Part shown: piece by piece, positions 1 to 5,447 of the stretch
How positions within the stretch are numbered: the stretch's first letter is position 1
Layout: the number at the start of each line of letters is the position of its first letter
From: Candidatus Stygibacter frigidus
GTDB taxonomy: Bacteria > Cloacimonadota > Cloacimonadia > Cloacimonadales > TCS61
Assembly: GCA_030765325.1 (NCBI GenBank)
Contig: JAVCCT010000093.1
Coordinates: forward strand, 1 to 5,522
Reading direction: 5' to 3'
DNA: 5,522 nucleotides
Notes under the pieces: generated by a model
Database searches by the model: none
Seen by the model: only the letters and a program-made list of their open reading frames with translations
What the model was told of the DNA's origin: nothing
Position numbers and translations under genes: made by a program

Positions 1-227
1 CCATCTTCTGCAACTATACTGTTGTTGACTACATCACAAACCGGAAGAATTGCTGATATTTCTTCAATTTCATCAACACATGCATTTGGAAAGTATTGCT
101 CTTCAAATCCACCCATATCCTCAAGGTCATCATTAAACCCACTTTGTGCAGTAGAATTCCGAAAATAGAAGTAACATTCTGGCACACTGAGAGATAGAAA
201 ATGATAAAAATATTTAAAAATATTCAC
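1..227 (-). CDS. Partial hypothetical protein running off the left edge
   Basis: On the minus strand a frame is open from a GTG at 227 (just after an in-frame TGA at 230-228) to the window edge, so the C-terminus is missing. The part outside the palindrome, about 132 to 1, reads as a plausible acidic protein: FNDDLEDMGGFEEQY, then PNACVDEIEEISAILPVCD, then VVNNSIVAEDG. The first 30 or so codons lie in the left arm of the 133-301 palindrome and are probably fortuitous or fused read-through. The true start is unknown. An internal ATG at 116 has a GAGG only 2 bases upstream, which is too close to be convincing. No family is recognised. This may be the 3' part of a gene broken by the palindromic element, or simply a chance open frame; the absence of stops over about 75 codons in AT-rich DNA favours the former. 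Confidence 0.35.
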   Translation of the reverse strand, partial: MNIFKYFYHFLSLSVPECYFYFRNSTAQSGFNDDLEDMGGFEEQYFPNACVDEIEEISAILPVCDVVNNSIVAED

Positions 228-301
228 TCATAATTTCCTATCTTCACTGCACTCAGAATCTTACACCTCTTTTCAAAACCCTACTGCACAAAATGGGTTA
301 A
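133..301. repeat. Long imperfect palindrome, MITE-like element
   Basis: The two halves are imperfect reverse complements along their whole length, centred near 217. The outer arms TTAAACCCACTTTGTGCAGTAG (split as 133-142 and 143-154) and 281-301 share a perfect 12-bp core (TTTGTGCAGTAG / CTACTGCACAAA). Further in, GAAAATAGAAGTAACATTCTG-like sequence at 161-181 (in parts GAAAATAGAA and GTAACATTCTG) matches the complement of 254-274 with a few mismatches, and GAGATAG (191-197) matches CTATCTTC (238-245). The centre is an AT palindrome (209-224). Both ends carry TTAA or TA, which fits a TA or TTAA target duplication. There is no internal gene. The best reading is a non-autonomous miniature inverted-repeat element. 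A folded RNA or an old pair of transposon ends are alternatives. Confidence 0.6.
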
Positions 302-498
302 AAAGTGCATTATTCAAAGATAAGCATCACATCATAAATATCTGTTACTTTTAATTTGTTCTTTAAAATTCTATCTGCGTTGTTCATCGCTGCATATCAA
401 AGGATATTAAAGCTCTTCACGCCGTATATAATTCAAAATCCCTGCGTTAAAATGCGACGCATATTTATGACGCAATGCTTATAAACCTGATATGATAA
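302..498. other. Intergenic stretch with no recognisable gene
   Basis: Stop codons are frequent in all frames, and the only short starts (for example an ATG at 387 on the minus strand) lack a ribosome binding site and a recognisable product. A small 5-bp hairpin, ATGCG-A-CGCAT, and two nearby TGCGT/ACGCA words occur around 444-475. I assign no function. At 492 the sequence ATGATAAAAAGAACA, followed by a stop, resembles the beginning of a signal-peptide coding sequence and may belong to the broken lipoprotein gene that follows. Confidence 0.4.
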
Positions 499-690
499 AA
501 AGAACATAATATATATTTATGTAATGAACCACCAGTGGTGAGTAATATTATTGTGGAACAGCGTGATGATGGCAGCTATCAAGTTGATATATATTATGAT
601 CTGGAATATGTTGATTGTGATACAAGGTTTGTAAATGTGATGGTTTACGCTGATAATGACCAGTTGAATAGGAGATTTACAATCTGTTGA
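499..690 (+). pseudogene. Remnant of a secreted lipoprotein gene (N-terminal domain fragment)
   Basis: The frame is open from just after a TAA at 496-498 to a TGA at 688-690 but has no start codon. It reads LCNEPPVVSNI, then IVEQRDDGSYQVDIYYDLE, then CDTRFVNVMVYADND. 'LC' followed by a short polar linker looks like the end of a lipoprotein signal peptide with its lipidated cysteine. The 'PPVVSNI..QR.DGS..VDIYYD' pattern is one I associate from memory with the N-terminal beta-sandwich of Cloacimonadota surface lipoproteins that often carry a formylglycine-generating-enzyme-like (SUMF1) domain; that domain is absent here. A possible original start (ATG at 492, MIKRT) is out of frame and quickly stopped. 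The last codons after 'ADND' no longer fit the pattern and run 14 bp into the 3' end of the convergent epimerase gene, so the rest of the gene was evidently lost. The family name is tentative; the remnant status is better supported. Confidence 0.5.
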
Positions 691-1672
691 TCTTTTTCAG
701 TGATTTGTATTTAAGAGAATACATACGCAGAGCGTTGACGATATTGTCCTGTTTCTGGAAAAGGTAAGCATATTTCTGGAATACTGGAATTTCTGTAATT
801 TTATAGAGTACCTTTAATTGGGCAATATGTAGTCGCTGGTACAGAATAGTAGCAGGATCAATTTCTGGATACCATTCTGCCTGACAAAGATTATAACGGC
901 TCCAATATCCAAGATCATATACTGGTAATATATCCTGCACTGACTGGATCCCTGAGTTGAAAAGCTCTTTGGCAATTTTATCTTCAGGAAACACCCTGAT
1001 ATAATCATGTATACCAAAAAGGGCGAAGATCATTCCATTCAAGACCATTGTTGGTACTTCAGCTGGATATTCTTCATAAAAAGGTGCTGTCTTTATCATG
1101 CTGGTTACTCCGCCATCTTCCACTGTTAATGTAAATGGTGTTAACGCCAGTCTTGCCAGATCTGCCCAGTCTTCATTGTCAGTAAGTTGATACCCTCTAA
1201 GGAGAATATTTATTGCTCTTGCCTGAGAAAATGCTGATTGCCATGATCCGGGATTGTGATATTGAGGTAATGATACTTTTGTAAGCCATCTGGCACCATA
1301 TTGGTGACTTTCTTCGGCATTGGTCTCAAACCAGTGCGGGTATTTCAGGAAGCGTTCCTTATCTTCCTCCTTACCGCTTTTCAACCAGGTGTGAAATATC
1401 GCCAATCCCATTTGACCAATTGTGATGGGAAAATATACAAATTCCTCACCTTCTACATCTATATAGGTCTTATTAACGGGAATTCCATTTTCATCAAAAT
1501 GATTCAGCAACTTCTGGTCTTTACCGCTTGAAACCCGCTTCTCATCGAATACGAAGTAATAATATCCCAGCTCATTGCTTTTCACATCATCTGCTATCTT
1601 ATAGCGTTCTTTTGGTGTTTTCAAATCATTAATTAATTTCTTTAACATGAATATTTTTTTATTTAAAGCCAT
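677..1672 (-). CDS. D-glucuronyl C5-epimerase family protein
   Basis: 331 residues, probably cytoplasmic, as no signal peptide or membrane segment is visible. The C-terminal half matches the glucuronyl C5-epimerase (GLCE) C-terminal domain, which flips D-glucuronate to L-iduronate within a polysaccharide. Visible signatures are YFPITIGQMGLAIF at about 80-93, SWQSAFSQARAINILLRGY at 143-161, EDGGV at 185-189, FYEEYP at 198-203, VLNGMIFALFGIHDY at 210-224, VYDLGYWSRYNL at 251-262 and YQRLHIAQLKVLYKIT at 278-293. The conserved tyrosines of the last blocks are the likely catalytic region by analogy; I cannot assign individual residues. The ATG start is supported by GGAGAG six bases upstream on the minus strand. 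It is the last gene of the minus-strand operon, and its start overlaps the remnant of a preceding glycosyltransferase. Bacterial members of this family are often found among polysaccharide biosynthesis genes. The actual substrate is unknown. Confidence 0.85.
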   Translation of the reverse strand: MALNKKIFMLKKLINDLKTPKERYKIADDVKSNELGYYYFVFDEKRVSSGKDQKLLNHFDENGIPVNKTYIDVEGEEFVYFPITIGQMGLAIFHTWLKSGKEEDKERFLKYPHWFETNAEESHQYGARWLTKVSLPQYHNPGSWQSAFSQARAINILLRGYQLTDNEDWADLARLALTPFTLTVEDGGVTSMIKTAPFYEEYPAEVPTMVLNGMIFALFGIHDYIRVFPEDKIAKELFNSGIQSVQDILPVYDLGYWSRYNLCQAEWYPEIDPATILYQRLHIAQLKVLYKITEIPVFQKYAYLFQKQDNIVNALRMYSLKYKSLKKINRL

Positions 1673-1809
1673 TTATCTCTCCAAAGAAATTCACCAGTTT
1701 ATTAGCAAATTGCGACGGTGGAATTGCTCATATATTTATCCACCCAGTTGTCTGGGAAAAAATCCATTCCCAATACCATTCCGATCTTAATTTGTTTACT
1801 TGCAGTCAT
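1659..1809 (-). pseudogene. Deletion scar of a second glycosyltransferase gene
   Basis: An ATG at 1809, with AGGA (1821-1818) eight bases upstream, opens a 35-codon frame ending at TAA 1704-1702. Its residues KIGMVLGMDFFPDNWVDKY closely resemble the first strand of GT4 glycosyltransferases (family style KIGMVL..DFPPDIRVEKE), but the frame stops after only 35 residues. In another frame, about 1733 to 1659 reads AIPPSQFANKLVNFFGEINGFK and then stops, which has the look of a glycosyltransferase C-terminus. Both ends overlap intact neighbours by 14 bp: the ATG lies within the end of the upstream glycosyltransferase, and the final TAA lies within the epimerase start. The simplest reading is a complete gene whose middle was deleted, leaving a head and a tail in different frames. 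The N-terminal resemblance is clear; the C-terminal assignment is weaker. The 35-residue peptide may still be translated but cannot be an enzyme. Confidence 0.55.
1677..1682 (-). promoter_or_regulatory. Ribosome binding site of the epimerase gene
   Basis: On the minus strand GGAGAG is followed by four bases and then the ATG at 1672 (six bases after the GGAG core). It fixes the start of the epimerase and lies inside the tail of the deleted glycosyltransferase, as expected for coupled genes. Confidence 0.7.
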
Positions 1810-3112
1810 TTTGATTTTCCTGCTCGACTTCTAATAATTCATCAAATAATGCTGCCAACATCTTTGTCAAATTCCTACGCGAATACTTTTTTACCTTATC
1901 ATTGCCATAAAAAGGCAATCTGTCCTCTTTCCACAATGTCAATAACTCTTTGATCTTGTCTTCACAATGAGTTCCAAATTCATAAAAACTTCCACAGCCT
2001 GTCTCATCAAGAAGATCTCTGATCTCATTGCCTGCCCGACCATACCCAATTATATAATTCCCTGTTCTGATATATTCAAACACTTTAGCGGTCAGAACTC
2101 CCTTGCTGTTTTCTGTATTGGTAGAAAACAACACAAGAACATCCGCATTTACGATTCTATTGATTACTTCAATATGACTCACATACCCATGAAAATGATA
2201 GCAGTTGGCTCCAGGTTTCTGGTTAACGTAATCGATTATATCCTTATGTACATGTCCGTAAAAATGCAATTCTACTCTATCCCTTATTTCTTTTGATAGA
2301 GAACTTATACTATCAAAAAATTCCGGGGAAAACTGCGCTGTACGTATATTACCACTATGACAAATCGTAAATTTACTGTTAATCCCCTTCTTGATTCCGG
2401 AAAAATCTGCCTCATCGTAACCATTCTTAATTACTTCTATTGGCTGCTTGGTATTGTGTGAATAGATCTCTTTTAAACCTTGACTCACCGTTGTTATTAC
2501 GCTCGCATCCCTTAATAATAGCTTCTCAAATCTCTTATCTATACACCAACTTATCCTGCTGCGAGGTAGGTGCTTCAACCAGAATCCTTCTGTCCAGGGA
2601 TCTCGTAAATCTGACACCAACGGTAGTCCACTCTCTTTACTTAATCCACATGCCCCAAGCTGAAGAGAGTGAGGAGGAGAACTACTGAATATTAAATCCG
2701 GTTCATAAAGCCTGATTAGTTTCCTGCCCTCCTTGATTAAAAATGGAACCCAACCGACTCTGGCATCGGGTAAAAATAAATTCGACCTGATCCACTTGAA
2801 AAGTTTTTGACTATAAGTTTCTTTTGTGCTGCTGCTGAGCACATGGGTTGGAATTGAACTGTCTGGTTTTTTCCCCTTTAAAAAGTTATACAACCTGAAA
2901 GGCTCAAAACTGCTGCTTCTATGAACCATCATTCCAAAGGGGATATCTTTCTCTAAACTCTCATCCTTTGCCGGATAATTGCCGCTTTTGACAGTTAATA
3001 CTATTGGCTCCCAACCAAATTCATGCAGGTATTTGCAAAATTTTAGCGTACGCTGCACTCCCGGTCCACCAGCAGGTGGCCAGTAATATGTGATAATTAG
3101 AACTTTAGGCAT
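1796..3112 (-). CDS. Glycosyltransferase, GT4 type (GT-B fold)
   Basis: 438 residues, a normal length for a GT4 retaining glycosyltransferase that moves a sugar from a nucleotide-sugar donor to a growing glycan, usually at the inner face of the cytoplasmic membrane. The N-terminal domain starts MPKVLIITYYWPPAGGPGVQ with the glycine-rich acceptor-side loop (residues 14-18). SDLRDPW lies at 167-173 and IKNGYDE at 228-234, just before the second domain, which opens with the CHSGNI strand at 251-256. The donor-binding region holds a glutamate in KVFEYIRTGNYIIGYG (343-358, E346), the usual [K]xFEY-type motif. There is no signal peptide or transmembrane segment. Its start overlaps the preceding gene by 8 bp, with only a weak AGAAG upstream, so translation is probably coupled. 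A second, broken glycosyltransferase and an epimerase follow, which suggests a surface-polysaccharide role; the sugar and acceptor cannot be read from sequence. Confidence 0.9.
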   Translation of the reverse strand: MPKVLIITYYWPPAGGPGVQRTLKFCKYLHEFGWEPIVLTVKSGNYPAKDESLEKDIPFGMMVHRSSSFEPFRLYNFLKGKKPDSSIPTHVLSSSTKETYSQKLFKWIRSNLFLPDARVGWVPFLIKEGRKLIRLYEPDLIFSSSPPHSLQLGACGLSKESGLPLVSDLRDPWTEGFWLKHLPRSRISWCIDKRFEKLLLRDASVITTVSQGLKEIYSHNTKQPIEVIKNGYDEADFSGIKKGINSKFTICHSGNIRTAQFSPEFFDSISSLSKEIRDRVELHFYGHVHKDIIDYVNQKPGANCYHFHGYVSHIEVINRIVNADVLVLFSTNTENSKGVLTAKVFEYIRTGNYIIGYGRAGNEIRDLLDETGCGSFYEFGTHCEDKIKELLTLWKEDRLPFYGNDKVKKYSRRNLTKMLAALFDELLEVEQENQNDCK

Positions 3113-3668
3113 TATCTTCTGTAGATTGACCTTTCATATTTTCGTCTTTTCGTTTTTCTTCTTTTGCCACAGCAATGCTGCCTACAAAATCATCGAGTTC
3201 CGCCTGGGGTGCCATCTCAATAATAGCATTTAATATCTCCAGCATATCAGGAAAAGCCAGCGTTAATTCCTGCAATTTCTGCCCACCGCCACTTCCAATA
3301 TAATTCACATCCAGTATTTTTTGTCGAGCTTTGGTGAGTTTTATTGATACAAAATCCTGCCAGGGTATATACACATTTTTTTTTAATAGATAGCAAAATT
3401 CCAGACCTTCCTGCTTGAATTTCAGCCTGTTAAGTGTAAATAGATTCCGCAACAGGGAATTCAAAGCAAAAAAGATTATCAAAAAAGGTACTAACTTGGT
3501 AAATGTTGATGAATCTGCATCTACTTTGTTAAATATCAGCCAGCCAGCATAAGCAATCGCCAGGATAGAAAAAATAATCGTAAACCAGCGGATAAATCTG
3601 TTAAACCAGTAGGAACGCGGAAATCCCTTCCGCTCGTTAATATTCATATATTCTTGAAAATGACTCAT
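3105..3668 (-). CDS. Small membrane protein with two helices and a PH-like domain
   Basis: 187 residues from the ATG at 3668, which forms an ATGA overlap with the upstream stop codon. A GTG at 3677 would add three residues (M-W-N) and is less likely, because the four-base overlap is the usual arrangement in coupled genes. A basic N-terminus (ERKGFPRSYWFNRFIR) precedes two hydrophobic helices at about 28-46 (FTIIFSILAIAYAGWLIF) and 59-77 (KLVPFLIIFFALNSLL), linked by an acidic, serine-rich loop. The remainder, about 80-165, shows LKFKQEGLEF, VYIPWQDFVSIKL and LTLAFPDMLEILNAIIEMAP, a beta-rich pattern typical of bacterial PH-like (YdbS/YdbT-style) cytosolic domains. The tail is charged and probably disordered (AKEEKRKDENMKG). 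The function is unknown. Its position between a PHP protein and a glycosyltransferase gives little clue. The membrane topology is well supported, the PH-like assignment less so. Confidence 0.75.
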   Translation of the reverse strand: MSHFQEYMNINERKGFPRSYWFNRFIRWFTIIFSILAIAYAGWLIFNKVDADSSTFTKLVPFLIIFFALNSLLRNLFTLNRLKFKQEGLEFCYLLKKNVYIPWQDFVSIKLTKARQKILDVNYIGSGGGQKLQELTLAFPDMLEILNAIIEMAPQAELDDFVGSIAVAKEEKRKDENMKGQSTEDNA

Positions 3669-4495
3669 ATTCCACACTTTTCTATATATTCACTAAAATC
3701 TTCTAATACTGATGGTGGTGCACTAAAAAAGCCAAAGAAATTTAAATCTGACCCATGCCCATGAAAATCACTGCCACCAGTTTTTATTAGACCATTATCA
3801 TCTGCCATTTTCTGATATCGGGTAATTTCATCAGCAGTATGCCTGCTATAAAATACTTCAAGACCTTGAATACCAATATCTATTAGGTGTTGTACCAAGT
3901 CATCATCTCGATAAATATAAGGATGTGCCAGCACTGACACTCCTCCTGCCTTCTTGATCGCTTCAATCACCTTTTCCGCCTCAGGGGCTGGTTTGGGAAC
4001 ATAGCAACTTTGCCCCTCTCCAATATAATTATCAAATACTTCCCTGGAATCTCGACAATAACCAGCATCTATCAATGCCCTGGCAATATGTGGTCTGCCA
4101 ACCAGATTCAATTTACCAGTAAAATTGATTACTTCCCGAAAATCAAGTGACATACCACGCTCTGCCAGCAGCTTCACGATTTTCTTAGCTCGCTTTAACC
4201 TGCCCTTTTCTATATTATGTAAAAATGACTTGAATGACTTATTTTTTACATCAAATCCATAACCCAGTATATGCACATCTCTTCCCCAGCAAAAGGAACT
4301 AACCTCTACCCCGGGAAGAATTCGGATATCATAATGCGCTGCCAGTTTCATTCCCTGGATGCATCCTTCCATTGTGTCATGATCCGTTATGGAAATCAGC
4401 TCATAACTGTATTGTTGTAGCATCTCCAGTAATTCCTGGGGCGAAAAGACCCCATCAGAATAGCTGGTGTGCATATGAAAATCGAGCTTATCCAT
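3665..4495 (-). CDS. PHP-domain metal-dependent phosphoesterase (YciV/TrpH-like)
   Basis: 276 residues, the usual length of this family, which includes E. coli YciV (RNase AM), a 5'-3' exonuclease/phosphatase acting on short nucleic acids and nucleoside bisphosphates. The metal-binding PHP motifs are complete: LDFHMHTSYSDG (H7, H9, D14), SITDHDT (D38, H39, D40), PGVEVSS (E64), DVHILGYGF (H75), RPHIA (H136), VLAHPY (H191) and GGSDFHG (D243, H245). The inserted helical region with the IGEGQSCYVPKP segment (about 158-169) is characteristic of the YciV/TrpH branch rather than of DNA polymerase or histidinol-phosphatase PHP domains. It is a soluble cytoplasmic protein. It is the first gene of the minus-strand operon; GGGAG lies 11 bases before the ATG, a rather long spacing, but no closer start exists. 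The stop codon overlaps the next ATG (ATGA). Family placement is firm; the precise substrate is inferred from relatives. Confidence 0.92.
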   Translation of the reverse strand: MDKLDFHMHTSYSDGVFSPQELLEMLQQYSYELISITDHDTMEGCIQGMKLAAHYDIRILPGVEVSSFCWGRDVHILGYGFDVKNKSFKSFLHNIEKGRLKRAKKIVKLLAERGMSLDFREVINFTGKLNLVGRPHIARALIDAGYCRDSREVFDNYIGEGQSCYVPKPAPEAEKVIEAIKKAGGVSVLAHPYIYRDDDLVQHLIDIGIQGLEVFYSRHTADEITRYQKMADDNGLIKTGGSDFHGHGSDLNFFGFFSAPPSVLEDFSEYIEKCGI

Positions 4496-4563
4496 CTACA
4501 ATTATACTCCCTTTTTATATTTTTTCTCTTTAAATACCTATTTATCTTTTTTATCATTTCATG

Positions 4564-4610
4564 TAAAGTAAAAGCTCACAATCCAATTTTTTTCACTATA
4601 TTTTACTTTA
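4564..4610. repeat. 10-bp perfect inverted repeat, candidate operator
   Basis: TAAAGTAAAA (4564-4573) is the exact reverse complement of TTTTACTTTA (4601-4610), separated by 27 bases. The right arm is itself flanked by two TTTCAC words (4591-4596 and 4611-4616). It lies just upstream of the TTGACA box of the pilin-like gene and in the leader or promoter zone of the divergent operon, which fits a two-site binding region for a regulator. The arms are only A, T, G and C-poor words in AT-rich DNA, so chance is not excluded. Confidence 0.35.
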
Positions 4611-4671
4611 TTTCACAAACTTATTGACATAAATCTGGGTTATGTACTTATTTTCATCGTTGCTTTAAAAC

Positions 4672-4718
4672 AAGGTCAGGAATTTTGGTTAACTGTGATT
4701 TGATATCAACCTGACTTT
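4672..4718 (+). promoter_or_regulatory. Possible structured leader of the pilin-like gene
   Basis: AAGGTCAGG (4672-4680) pairs with CCTGACTTT (4710-4718), eight of nine bases plus a G-T wobble, enclosing the perfect palindrome TTGATATCAA (4700-4709) and GTTAAC. It ends about ten bases before the ribosome binding site, so a stem here could affect translation or messenger stability. I do not recognise a known riboswitch. Confidence 0.3.
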
Positions 4719-4728
4719 AGGGTAAAAC

Positions 4729-4734
4729 AGGAGA
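4729..4734 (+). promoter_or_regulatory. Ribosome binding site that supports a TTG start
   Basis: AGGAGA sits about six bases before the TTG at 4740. It is a strong Shine-Dalgarno match at ideal spacing, and no in-frame ATG or GTG lies nearby, so it decides for TTG as the start of the pilin-like gene. Confidence 0.75.
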
Positions 4735-4739
4735 TTAAA

Positions 4740-5162
4740 TTGGGCACTAATCAAATTATTCTGGTTGTTCTAAGCGTTGTTCTCGTCGCTGTGGCGACAG
4801 CTCTTGGTATATTTATCTTCCAGAATCAATCCCAAAATACTAACCGCCAGCTAATGGTTAATGACCTTAATTTCCTCGGTACTGAAGCTCTCAAATTCTG
4901 GCGTACTCCTCCCAGTTTAGGCGGGGGAGCTCCCGATATCACATCCGCAGATCAAACCCAACTTGAATTTTATCTCCACTGGGCAGGAAACACGAATAGA
5001 ACAGCTTCAGGTACTTATTCAATCCAGGTAAATGATGATGGGACAATAATGGTCACTGGTGTAGGTACTGAATTGGGTAATGATAATACCAATCCGGTTC
5101 AAGCTCAACTGGTCGTGGATACTAATTCAAATCATCCTCTGACAATAACATTAGCAAATTGA
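4740..5162 (+). CDS. Type IV pilin-like secreted or surface protein
   Basis: 140 residues, beginning with TTG and supported by AGGAGA six bases upstream. After a minimal MGTNQ the chain runs straight into one hydrophobic helix, about residues 6-27 (IILVVLSVVLVAVATALGIF), then FQNQSQNTNRQLMVNDLNFL, an amphipathic continuation as in pilin stalks. WRTPPSLGGGAPD (about 54-66) leads into a polar, threonine- and asparagine-rich beta domain (YSIQVNDDGTIMVTGVGTE). Similar short proteins with an 'MG..Q' start, one helix and a 'RRP.slGGG' segment recur in Cloacimonadota and Ignavibacteria-type genomes, as I recall. The layout resembles a type IV pilin or pseudopilin cut after Gly2, but the canonical GFTLxE motif and the glutamate at position 5 are absent. 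No pilus assembly genes are in the window. A plain signal-anchored surface protein is the alternative. Confidence 0.65.
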   Translation: MGTNQIILVVLSVVLVAVATALGIFIFQNQSQNTNRQLMVNDLNFLGTEALKFWRTPPSLGGGAPDITSADQTQLEFYLHWAGNTNRTASGTYSIQVNDDGTIMVTGVGTELGNDNTNPVQAQLVVDTNSNHPLTITLAN

Positions 5163-5320
5163 TCGCTTCCTGAGCAAGCCAACCCGACTTTTTTCTGCCA
5201 ACTTCTTTGTTATTAAATCACGCATCCCCCAGAAATTAAAGACAATTACTATGCCAGTCAAATATTTATATGCTTTAAGGCAATATTATTAAATGAGACT
5301 GTTCAATTTTTATGATTGAT
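5163..5320. other. Intergenic stretch without a recognisable gene
   Basis: No ribosome binding site or family-like reading frame is seen. One plus frame is open from 5155 to 5292 without an early start codon and is not convincing. No hairpin followed by a T-run marks the end of the pilin-like transcript; the nearest T-run (around 5188-5195) has no stem before it. Confidence 0.4.
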
Positions 5321-5321
5321 T

Positions 5322-5368
5322 TATCCCTGAAAGGGATAGTCCCAGGTAGTCACTTCGTGCCGACCTGG
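5322..5368 (+). repeat. Left two-hairpin unit of the palindrome cluster
   Basis: The first hairpin is TATCCCT-GAA-AGGGATA (5322-5338, 7-bp stem). The second is CCAGGT (5342-5347) with ACCTGG (5363-5368), with an inner CAC-TTC-GTG stem and a symmetric three-base internal loop between them. The two stems are only three bases apart and seem to form one unit, repeated in inverted form at 5448-5506. Confidence 0.65.
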
Positions 5369-5391
5369 AGTTAATAATATAATAAGACATT

Positions 5392-5430
5392 CCTCTCCCA
5401 AACACCGGCTGCGCCGGTGTTTGGGAGAGG
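5392..5430. repeat. Central 18-bp perfect hairpin
   Basis: CCTCTCCCAAACACCGGC (5392-5409) and its exact complement at 5413-5430 are separated by the loop TGC. A stem of this length and G+C content would be very stable in RNA and could extrude as a cruciform in DNA. Neither side is followed by a clear T-run, so a standard intrinsic terminator is not indicated, although it could slow or stop transcription from either side. The right side continues into a run of G-tracts. Confidence 0.75.
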
Positions 5431-5447
5431 GAGGGAGGTAAATTTGA

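Larger units (their letters stand above)
4496..4739. promoter_or_regulatory. Divergent intergenic region between operon and pilin-like gene
   Basis: This is the only stretch from which both transcripts can start. On the plus strand TTGACA at 4624-4629 is followed 15-17 bases later by TACTTATT, a passable sigma70-like pair giving an approximately 80-base leader for the pilin-like gene. For the minus-strand operon no convincing promoter is seen: TTTACA about 17 bases before TAAATA (reading down from near 4567), and a TATAAT at 4506-4501 very close to the start codon, are both weak candidates. The region also holds the inverted repeat at 4564-4610 and the leader stem at 4672-4718. The promoter calls are inference from consensus only. 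Confidence 0.45.

Noticed and set aside
302..498. tRNA or small RNA in the left intergenic region
   Set aside because: No cloverleaf arms, no T-loop consensus and only a 5-bp hairpin were found.
814..1017. 67-codon minus-strand frame within the epimerase gene
   Set aside because: It lies in another frame of a well-supported gene and has no features of its own.
1301..1531. Plus-strand frame opposite the epimerase gene
   Set aside because: It is antisense to conserved coding sequence and shows no recognisable product or binding site.
1967..2688. Two plus-strand frames opposite the glycosyltransferase (1967-2296 and 2440-2688)
   Set aside because: Both are antisense shadows; the minus-strand glycosyltransferase explains the sequence fully.
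3669..3677. GTG at 3677 as the start of the small membrane protein
   Set aside because: The ATG at 3668 forms the typical ATGA overlap with the upstream stop, and the three extra residues add nothing recognisable.
5155..5292. Open plus frame of about 46 codons after the pilin-like gene
   Set aside because: No start codon until 5251, no ribosome binding site and no recognisable sequence; probably chance.
5392..5430. Intrinsic transcription terminator
   Set aside because: The stem is strong enough, but no T-run follows on either strand, so I list it as a repeat only.
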